From Euleptes europaea (Eukaryota; Chordata; Lepidosauria; Squamata; Sphaerodactylidae), in the NCBI RefSeq assembly GCF_029931775.1, contig NC_079320.1, positions 50,547,521 through 50,611,520 of the forward strand: DNA of 64,000 bases. The letters run 5' to 3'. The position numbers and the translations under genes were made by a program. The notes under the pieces were generated by a model. It had not been told where the DNA came from, did not search any database, and was given only the letters and a program-made list of their open reading frames with translations. Shown here piece by piece: positions 56,975-64,000 of this stretch (within the stretch, counting starts at the first letter, position 1; each line of letters starts with the position of its first letter).

Positions 56975-57211
56975 CAATATTTTAGAAGCCGTGTCATACA
57001 TCCCAAAGGATGAACCAAAACCACAACAGGGCGTGTAAGCCTTCCAGTTCTACGAAACTACAGGGAGCGGTAACAGAAGGGTGCTTTGCCGGCCCTAAGG
57101 GGCTTATTACCGTCAAAGGCGGGGGAGAAAGCAAAGAAGCATTCCGAGTAGTGCGACTAATCACGTAATGCTTCCCTGTTTCTCACGGTCATGGGAACGA
57201 AGCTCCAAAGC

Positions 57212-57560
57212 GGAATATTGGCGAAGGCTTTCACGGTCAGAGTTCGTCGGTTCTTGTAGGTTATCCGGGCTGTGTGACCGTGGTCCTGGTATTTTCTTTC
57301 CTGACGTTTCGCCTGCAGCTGTGGCAGGCATCTTCAGAGGAGTCACACTGAAAGACAGTGTCTCTCAGTGTCAAGTGTGTAGGAAGAGTAATATATAGCC
57401 AGAAAAGGGGGTGGTGGTTGAGCTGAGTCATTGTCCTGCAAAAAGTATCAAAGCTAATGTGCTAACCATTGTCCTGTAAGTATCCAGATAATGTGCTAAT
57501 GAGGGTGTGGTATGTTAATATGGAGCCATTGTATCCTGAAGTGGTCTGTTAATGTGTGAA
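57212..57560 (+). mobile_element. Long non-autonomous repeat in TMEM192 intron 1
   Basis: Starts ATTGGCGAAGGCTTTCACGG and continues GGTTATCCGGGCTGTGTGAC, CTGACGTTTCGCCTGCAGCT, then a long AT-rich tail with TAATGTGCTAATGAGG. Sequence of this kind is common in squamate genomes. It shares its first 70 bases with the hairpin at 62682-62790. The class is not resolved. Confidence 0.65.
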
Positions 57561-57754
57561 ACCCAAAGCGGAACCTCGAAAACAACCAGCGTACATGTGT
57601 CCAGCAGGGGCCAAGCAGCAATGCCATCACCACCACCACCCCTCTTCCTCCTCCCCCCAGCCAATTGCTCCTATGGAGGCTGGACACAAACCCACCAGAG
57701 CATGCAAGAGCACCATACGCCAGGAGCAGGCTCCACGGCCTTTGCCCCACTCAC

Positions 57755-57799
57755 ATTATCCAGCTGCTGGCGCGCTCCTGCAGCCGAGCCTCCCGCCAT
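57755..57799 (-). CDS. TMEM192: TMEM192 coding exon 1: start
   Basis: The start codon at 57797-57799 (minus) opens MAGGSAAGARQQLDN, 15 codons, then donor AAT/GTGAGT in phase 0. The human protein starts MAAGGRMED before GSLDITQ, so the start and join to exon 2 fit. The total is 15+48+88+1+44+1+33+1+40 = 271 residues, the human length. The context GGCGATGGCG is favourable. An upstream ATG at 57944 in another frame overlaps this start and would be a uORF if transcribed. Confidence 0.88.
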
Positions 57800-58080
57800 C
57801 GCCAAGCGCCCCTCGCTTCCGGTCTCGAGACCCGCGCGGCGCCACCCCGGCTGTGTTTATAGCGAACGCCCCGCCTCCTGCGCTGCCGCCCTGACGCCGG
57901 GCAGCCTCGGGCTCCACTTCCGCCCAAACCTCCTCCTCCTCCAACCCGCGTCCCTATGGCAGGACTTCGGCCCTCCGAAGAACCGCCTCCCTTTCCATCG
58001 GGTTGGTTGCGGGCGGCGAATCAGAAGCGGGCTAGGGTTTAAGCGCTTTACTGATCCATAAAGATAATTCGCAGTGGGTC
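57800..58080 (-). promoter_or_regulatory. TMEM192: TMEM192 GC-rich promoter and 5' UTR
   Basis: Dense CpG sequence surrounds exon 1 and extends about 260 bp upstream. No TATA box was seen. This is a typical CpG-island promoter of a housekeeping gene. It is cut off abruptly by the tandem array at 58105. Confidence 0.65.
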
Positions 58081-58104
58081 GCCGCGTTAGTCTGTCTGCA
58101 GTAG

Positions 58105-58523
58105 TAGAAAAGGGCAAGAGTCCAGGAGCACCTTAAAGACTCGCAAGAATATTTTCTGGTAGAAAAGGGCAAGAGTCCACGAGCACCTTAAAGACTAACA
58201 CACACATTTTCTAGTAGAAAAGGGCAAGAGTCCAGGAGCACTTTAAAGACTAACAAGAATATTTTCTGGTAGAAAAGGGCAAGAGTCCAGGAGCACTTTA
58301 AAGACTAACAAAAAAAAAATTTCTAGTAGAAAAGGGCAAGAGTCCAGTAGCACCTTAAAGACTAACAAGAATATTTTCTGGTAGGGTATGAGCTTTCGTG
58401 AGCCACAGCTCACTTCTTCAGGTATCTGAAGAAGTGAGCTGTGGCTCACGAAAGCTCATACCCTACCAGAAAATATTTTTGTTAGTCTTTAAGGTGCTAC
58501 TGGACTCTTGCCCTTTTCTACTA
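58105..58523. repeat. Tandem array joined to a foldback palindrome
   Basis: Five units of 55-57 bp starting TAGAAAAGGGCAAGAGTCCA lie at 58105, 58160, 58215, 58270 and 58327. Units 1, 3 and 5 end ATATTTTCTGG. Units 2 and 4 end TTTCTAGTAG. Unit 5 is the outer part of a 98-bp arm (58324-58421) that pairs with 58426-58523 across four bases. The array thus amplifies the end of a foldback element of the 32833-33206 type. Confidence 0.85.
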
Positions 58524-58827
58524 CTAAGCCATAGTATTCGTTATGCAGGCTGGGGCTTTGCTGTGACTGGCACGATGCTGCTGATTTGGTTGGGAGCAAA
58601 AGCTGGGGCTAAAGTCGGCGACTCCGCCGGCTGTTGGAAACGGAAAATGGGAAACTCGCCGGGAACGGGAGGGTAAACTGCATTAAAGAAAAGGTGCACT
58701 TTTGAGAACGTTAAAGTTGCTTTGCAGTGCGGTCTTGTGCAGAGTTACTCCCCTCTAAGCCCATTGATTGCCCTTGCTGCTTTGGGGTGTAATTTGACAT
58801 CCTCCTTCCAGCCACAGCGTCAACCTT
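58524..58827. other. Unassigned spacer
   Basis: A CpG-bearing piece at about 58560-58680 has a short open frame without known motif. Nothing else was seen. Confidence 0.35.
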
Positions 58828-59031
58828 GGATATGAACACGTGAAGCTGCCTTCTACTGAATCAGACCCTTGGTCCATCTAAGTCAGTACTGACTACTCAG
58901 GCCGGCAGCGGCTCTCCAGGGTCTCAGGCACCTATTTGCCTAGTCCCTTTAACTGGAGATGTTGGGGATTGAACCTGGGACCTTCTGCATGCCAAGCAGG
59001 TGCTCTAGCACTGAGCCACAGCCCCTCCCCT
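58828..59031 (-). mobile_element. tRNA-Ala-like SINE, copy 6
   Basis: Minus strand: ATGAACACGTGAAGCTGCCT tail, GACCCTTGGTCCATCTAAGT body, GCTCTAGCACTGAGCCACAG head. Confidence 0.85.
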
Positions 59032-59097
59032 ATGCTCTCAAGCTGACGAATCTGAGAATGATGGCCATCTTTTATTCTTCCTCCCGCACTAAAATAG

Positions 59098-59185
59098 TTT
59101 CAGAGGGTAGCCGTGTGGGTATTTTCGGGGTATAAACTGTCAAGAGTAAAAGTTCCTTTCATCAGATATCCGATATAGTGCTACC
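59098..59185. mobile_element. Foldback family fragment
   Basis: TTTCAGAGGGTAGCCGTGTG, GGGGTATAAACTGTCAAGAG and CATCAGATATC match one arm and tail of 9161-9345 in inverse order. Confidence 0.55.
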
Positions 59186-59264
59186 AAACATGGAGGTTCC
59201 ACTTCACTAAGAGTGGCACTACTTAGTAGTAGTAGTTCACTAAGTCCATGGGGTTAAAAGGGTG

Positions 59265-59410
59265 CAATGCGGCTTACAATTGTAAATGACGTATTGTGCA
59301 GGGACTAGTCACATACTTTTACCCTAACCTACCTCACAGGGTTGTTGGCAGATAAAAAGGATGAGTGGAAACTAATGTAAACTGCCTTGATCCCCACAGT
59401 GGAGAAAGAC
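59265..59410 (+). mobile_element. Headless Sauria SINE body
   Basis: CCTACCTCACAGGGTTGTTG and TAAACTGCCTTGATCCCCAC match the 3' half of Sauria SINEs. The promoter part is missing or too diverged. Confidence 0.5.
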
Positions 59411-59995
59411 TGTAGTGTATATACTTCAATGCAAGGTGATTTTACATCTATTTCTTAGGAAGTTCTAACTGCTCTTTCCTGACAGTTTTCAGTTCTCTCT
59501 TTAGAACTGTCACTGTGCTACAATATTTAAAGACATCATATATGACTGTCCTACTGGACTTGCGTAGTTTGAAAGACAAATGTCTTGTTTACAGTTGGTT
59601 TAAAAAGAAAATATTGACAAGTGGAGATGCATAATTTGACAGTGGAAAATAATCAGTGAAAGAACAATGGCTTAAGCAGGCTTCAGTAAAACATTATAAT
59701 TCAGTGACCATTAGATGGCGCCTCAATGCACCCAAAAATTAATTTTATTTATATACTGTAAATATTTACAGTTAATTTTATGCCCAAATCTCTCCATATT
59801 CCCTTGTTTATATGGAAATGAACACCCTTAGCATACCATCGTTTTAGTTAACTGGTTGTGTAGGAGCCTATAAATAGGTATATTACATGAGAATTTTGCC
59901 TTGTTGCTGCTTAGAAACATAGGGCATTAACAAAACCAGATGAATATGGAATTGGTGGTGCACCTGTTCTCACTGCAATAGGGACACTCCAATAT
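59411..59995. other. Unassigned spacer
   Basis: No gene or repeat was recognised. Confidence 0.4.
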
Positions 59996-59999
59996 TAGA

Positions 60000-60415
60000 G
60001 CTATAATAATAATACTAGAACGTGAGGTCATCTGTTGAAGCTGGAGGGTGACAGATTCAAAACAGATAGAAGTATTTTTTCACACAACGCATAGTTAAAT
60101 TGTGGAACTCCCTGCCCCAGGATGTGGTGATGGCTGTCAACTTGGAAGGCTTTGAGAGGGGAGTGGACATATTCATGGAGGAAAGGGGTATTCATGGCTG
60201 TTAGTTAAAATGGACACTAGTCATGCAGCATACTTATTCTCTCTAGTATCAGAGGAGCATGCCTATTATATTAGGTGCTGTGGAACACAGGCAGGATAGT
60301 GCTACTGCAGTCGTCTTGTTTGTGGCTTCCTAGCGGCACCTGGTTGGCCACTGTGCGAACAGACTGCTGGACTTGATGGGCCTTGGTCTGATCCAGTAGG
60401 GCCTTTCTAATGTTA
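60000..60415 (+). mobile_element. CR1-like LINE 3' UTR
   Basis: GTGGAACTCCCTGCCCCAGG, ATGTGGTGATGGC and the end GACTTGATGGGCCTTGGTCT, GATCCAGTAGGGCCTTTCTA. It is the plus-strand counterpart of 3749-3990. Non-coding. Confidence 0.65.
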
Positions 60416-60756
60416 GAGCTATGCAGCACTATTTGGTAGCAAGTCCTACTAAATTCAGTGAGATATTTCTGAATAAACAAGAGTAGGAATATGCTGCATG
60501 CAAGCATGAAACACTGTACATCAAATCAGGAGGAATATGGCAGGAGGGGGGATACAATGATTGCTGCCAAAACAGGGTTGTTGAGGAAACTGACAGTGGA
60601 GGAGAATGCTTTCAGAGTGCACAGAGGGGAATTCCCAGCATTTCCAAGACCTATGCCTAAGGAAGACACAGACACTTCTATGCATTTCAGTAACAGTAAT
60701 AAGCTGTTTGCAGACTGAATTTACCTTGATTGTAATGCCTGTTTTCTCTAGATTCT
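60416..60756. other. Unassigned spacer
   Basis: No gene or repeat was recognised. Confidence 0.4.
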
Positions 60757-60767
60757 AACGTCCCTAT

Positions 60768-60985
60768 GTGTGTAAAGTGCCGTCAAGTCGCAGGCGACTT
60801 ATGGTGACCCCTTTTGGGGGTTTTCATGGCAAGAGACTAACAGAGGTGGTTTGCCAGTGCCTTCCTCTGCACAGCAACCCTGGTATTCCTTGGTGGTCTC
60901 CCATCCAAATACTAATCAGGGCTGACCCTGCTCAGCTTCTAAGATCTGACAAGATCAGGCTAGCTTGGGCCATCCAGGTCAGGGC
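60768..60985 (-). mobile_element. 5S-derived SINE with target duplication
   Basis: Tail GTGTAAAGTGCCGTCAAGTC, body TGGCAAGAGACTAACAGAGG, 5S-like TCAGGGCTGACCCTGCTCAG. Flanks AACGTCCCTAT (60757-60767) and AACGTCCCCAT (60986-60996). Confidence 0.9.
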
Positions 60986-60996
60986 AACGTCCCCAT

Positions 60997-62681
60997 ACCC
61001 TTGCCTAGATCATTTGTTCACAATTTAAAATGAGTCGTTTTTGCACCTGTATGGGCATTTAGCACAGAAGCTAGTTAGGCAGCCCCCACTGGTGTATTCT
61101 CACAGTTTACTGGGTTGCTGAGACTGGGTATATATCAGGGTCACAGGCAGGCTATATGACGTTTCAAATCACCTAAGTTTCAAGTCCGCATGCTGCTTTT
61201 GCGCCTGCATGGTCAGAGGTGTACATTGTATTGGCACATGCTCAGAACTCAACTGGACAAACTACAGTCTGAGAATGCACAAAGTATTTGTGATCCAGTT
61301 TAGAACTCTTGATGAATCTACTCAGCTTTGGAAGTCACAGACAACAGGGGATGGAACACCAGAAAAGAAAGCTATGCTGTTCTCCCCCCGCCCCAGTAGG
61401 ATTGAGATAACTACAAAAACTCTTTGGTATTTTTTCCTGTGGTGGGTTGGGTAGGTGGCAGAGGTGGACAATCACAGGAAAGCAGTGTGTGAATGCATCT
61501 GCATCCAACATTTGCAAGACAATTTGGAACAAGATTTTTTTATTATTATCGTTCAAAGGTACTGCTTGTAATTTCTGATAAGACTGCAATTTGAGCAGAG
61601 GAGTGATGACACATCGCTAATAGCGAGTTAAATGACACAGAGAATCCATCTGCATTACATTATTCCATCAATATCATTAACCCTCTTGTTTCAGTGTCTT
61701 TTTCCCAATGTGGTGCATTTCTTATTCTGGACATAGTGGTAGGAGCATTTCATGTAGGCGTTTGGGGGCGTGGCCAGCAGACATGCATACCTAGATGTGC
61801 AGCCCACTTTCAGGTCAAGCCCAAATTCACACTGAACTGGATCACAAGGCAGAAATTCTGCTTCCACACCTCTCAGGGTCTAACTCCATGTTATGTTTTC
61901 CTTGCATCCTTCACGGGTCCTGGTGATTGGTCATGCACTCCAAGTCCTGTGCTCAGAACTCAGTTCCCAAGCATGTGGGGATCAATTTAGATCAGGAGTA
62001 CAACATACATAAACCTCCCACACACACACACACATTTTTTCTCCACCTGAAATGATACCGGGGGCACTACTTGTCCTCAGTATATCACAGCCCCCAATGT
62101 GGCAAACAGTGCTCACAGAAGCTGTTTCAAGTCAGGAAAATTACACCAGAGAAGTTGATGCTTCCTTGTCCTGTGACCCCTATTGAAATCATCCCCTGCA
62201 TGCCTGGGAACCAAGTACCAAACATGGAACCTGCAATGCATATCAGATTGCAAGGATCTGGGGAGGATGCAAAGAAACAGTAACATAGTTAGGCCCCACT
62301 CCCATGCTATAGGAACTGCTGGCTTAGATTCTATCCCTGTTTTAAGTAATACCTCTGTTCTGGGCACAATGGCCATAAGAGAGCCTACTGATAAAGTGGC
62401 AAGGTATCTCTACAAACTTGGAAGGAATACTGAGAATCTGAATAGAGTGAAATTAGAAACAAAGTATTTGGGCTGGAGGCCTGCTTCCTCTGTTGCCACT
62501 GGTATGGCAAAGGGCCACCCTGTGATGGGGTGGGGGGGATATGAACCCAAAAATGGAAGTTTGCTGCAACACAACATGACAGAAGATTATCATAGAAGGA
62601 AGACATCTAAAATGTAGACAGAAAAGAACGGCATTCTGTGCATGCCTTGAAACACTTTCACTATTGTGACATTGTTTATTT
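60997..62681. other. Unassigned spacer upstream of KLHL2
   Basis: 1.7 kb without recognised genes or repeats. Overlapping open frames of up to 144 residues on both strands show no known domain. A short (CA)n lies at about 62019-62034. Confidence 0.35.
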
Positions 62682-62790
62682 TTGTAGGTTATCCGGGCTG
62701 TGTAACCGTGGTCTTGGAATTTTCTTTCCACGGTTACACAGCCCGGATAACCTACAAGAACCAATGAACTCTGACCGTGAAAGCCTTCGA
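62682..62790 (-). mobile_element. Perfect hairpin derived from the 57212 repeat family
   Basis: Arms of 30 bp at 62682-62711 and 62728-62757 are exact complements (GGTTATCCGGGCTGTGTAAC) around 16 bases. The right arm runs on into CTCTGACCGTGAAAGCCTTC, the inverse of the start of the element at 57212. The unit looks like two ends of that repeat joined head to head. Confidence 0.8.
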
Positions 62791-63119
62791 CAATATTGTT
62801 TATTTTATTTCACAGTTTTAATGTGTTCCAGGGCAGAGTTCAGGGGCTGAACTCTGGCTCTCTGCTTAATCAAAACAGCTCAATAGTATAGTGACTGTTG
62901 TGAGAGCCAGGTACCAGAACTTTTAGGGCGTAGAATATGAAGAAAGGGAAGTCACAAACATGCATATATTTATAGGACAATGAATCAATATCCTGCCCAG
63001 CAACAAGCTAGTCCCTGGCTGTCCTAATACACCAATACATCTTCCAGAAAGGAAGAGATTATTGCAAAATTGCCAAATCAGTGGATCTTCCATAGTCAGG
63101 GGAAGTCTACCCTGCTGTC
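62791..63119. other. Unassigned spacer
   Basis: No gene or repeat was recognised. Confidence 0.4.
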
Positions 63120-63657
63120 TCAGATCGGGTCCCGCCCCCTAAATTTTCCAGACGGGCGAGCCGATCTTCCCTCCCCCGACGCCCCCCTCTCCCCCTGTGC
63201 AGGAAGCACCCCCAACTCCAGCTGCCGCGCTTGCTGACGGCCCCCGCGCACGCCGGGTGGGCCACGCAGGGGCGAGGGGGCGCGCGCAGGAGCACTCCTC
63301 CTCCTCCTCCCCCCCGCAGTTGCGTGCTGACATCACCCTCCTCCTCGCCTTCCTCCGGCTGCACGAGAGAAGCGGCTTCGGTCCGCCTGCCTGCACCCCG
63401 GAAGCGGCGGGCTGAGGCTGGTGGTAGCGCGTGGCTATCGGCGGCAGGAGCAGCGTCCGGAGCAGCGTCCGGCGGTGGCGCGCGCGTGGAGCTCGTCGCC
63501 GGCCGGAGCGGGGAGGCCGGGCGCGTCCGGCCGGGCGAGTGGTGCCTCGCGGGGCGTTCTGCCGGCGGAGTCGCAGCGTTCGCGGCTGGAATGGTGCTGG
63601 CGCCGGCGTTCGGTGCCGGCGTTCTACGGAGGGAGCAGCCCGAGCGCAGGAGCCGCG
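63120..63657 (+). promoter_or_regulatory. KLHL2: CpG-island promoter and 5' UTR, probably KLHL2
   Basis: A 540-bp block very rich in CpG leads into a start codon in good context. No TATA box was seen. Long open frames on both strands here come from GC-rich composition, not from coding selection. Confidence 0.6.
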
Positions 63658-63686
63658 ATGGAGATGCTGCTGCTGCAGCCGTTGGG
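63658..63686 (+). CDS. KLHL2: Probable KLHL2 coding exon 1
   Basis: The start ATG in GCCGCGATGG opens MEMLLLQPL plus two bases (GG) before the donor GTGAGCG. Human KLHL2 begins METPPLPPA, also nine codons before the next residues, so length and first residues agree, but the alignment is weak. The position, divergent to TMEM192 as recalled for the human order, is the main support. KLHL2 (Mayven) is a BTB-Kelch adaptor for CUL3 that binds actin and targets WNK kinases. The BTB and Kelch exons would lie beyond the window. Confidence 0.55.
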
Positions 63687-63783
63687 GTGAGCGCCGGCCG
63701 AGGGGGCGGGTTCAGGCAGGCCTCCAGTCCACAGGCGGCGGTGGCTCCCGCGCCTCTGAGCATGTGCAGGCTGCCCATCTACG

Positions 63784-64000
63784 CAGGGCCGGTGCCAGTC
63801 TTTTTTTTTTTTGGGTGCGCCCTAGGCAAGGCTAGCTACTTGTGCCCCCCCCCCCCGCAATTGCGAACCAATTTTCAAAAACAGATGTCTTGTAAGGAAA
63901 AAATTGAAAGCCTGGTGCATTCCGACAAAACTTTTCATAAGACGTTACAATGAATTATTTTCCATTGTACTGTTGTAGTACTTAAAATAAAAATGGTCAG
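63784..64000. mobile_element. CAGGGCCGGTGC-type DNA repeat, cut by window end
   Basis: Starts CAGGGCCGGTGCCAGTC, then TGCGCCCTAGGCAAGG. AACCAATTTTCAAAAAC is the inverse of a stretch in the copy at 30183-30345. It extends beyond the window. Confidence 0.5.

Larger units (their letters stand above)
54669..57754 (-). other. TMEM192: TMEM192 intron 1
   Basis: 3.1 kb, phase 0, donor GTGAGT and acceptor TTTCAG. Carries two 5S SINEs, tRNA SINE fragments, a 173-bp MITE and a long CGGTTACACAG-type repeat. A 24-bp tandem duplication lies at 55263-55310. Confidence 0.85.

Noticed and set aside
57552-58061. 169-residue plus-strand open frame at the TMEM192 promoter
   Set aside because: GC-rich shadow opposite TMEM192 exon 1. 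Pro/Ala/Ser-rich without a domain.
58105-58523. CRISPR-like array of 55-57-bp units
   Set aside because: The units are directly adjacent without unique spacers, derive from a foldback transposon end, and the genome is vertebrate.
62183-62617. 144-residue open frame
   Set aside because: No known domain and no similarity recognised. Its antisense frames are open too.
63107-63953. Long overlapping open frames of 223 and 240 residues on opposite strands
   Set aside because: They lie in a CpG island with extreme GC content, are rich in Ala, Arg, Gly and Pro, and overlap each other. Composition explains them.

Overview
The window looks like vertebrate nuclear DNA from a squamate reptile, probably a lizard and possibly a gecko. 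The evidence is the repeat set: Bov-B LINE 3' ends, 5S-rRNA-derived SINEs whose tail matches Bov-B, tRNA-derived Sauria-type SINEs, CR1 3' ends, a truncated L1, and many short hAT-like and foldback DNA elements. Genes are sparse, split into small exons and flanked by GC-rich promoters. No bacterial-style gene cassette, CRISPR array or intact RNA gene was seen. Species assignment is inference.

Three host genes can be read. APELA (Elabela/Toddler, + strand) has coding exons at 30010-30085 and 33275-33363. They splice to a 54-residue precursor with a 22-residue signal peptide and a 32-residue hormone whose C-terminal 13 residues equal the human ones. TMEM192 (- strand) has six coding exons between 57799 and 45985 that splice in frame to 271 residues with four membrane segments, an N-terminal acidic dileucine motif and a C-terminal coiled coil. 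A GC-rich promoter and short first exon at the right edge (63658-63686, + strand) is best explained as KLHL2 exon 1. The order APELA(+), TMEM192(-), KLHL2(+) is the order recalled for human 4q32.3, which supports all three calls.

Layout: 1-29.3 kb is a gene-free flank of old and young retroposons. 29.3-33.4 kb holds the APELA promoter and coding exons; a candidate 3' UTR exon lies at 40.7 kb. 41.1-44.1 kb is a repeat-poor tail-to-tail spacer. 44.1-58.1 kb is TMEM192 with its introns full of SINEs and MITEs. 58.1-63.1 kb is the divergent TMEM192/KLHL2 spacer, which opens with a peculiar foldback and tandem array. 63.1-64 kb is the KLHL2 CpG-rich start.

Function: APELA makes a secreted ligand of the apelin receptor, TMEM192 is a lysosomal/late endosomal membrane protein, and KLHL2 is a Kelch-BTB adaptor of CUL3 ubiquitin ligase. 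They share a neighbourhood, not a pathway. Main points for a second look: the split APELA hormone with a foldback repeat next to its splice acceptor, the apparent loss of the C-terminal dimer cysteine in TMEM192, an alternating tandem/palindrome array upstream of TMEM192, and several chimeric SINEs and TIR families that could not be named.
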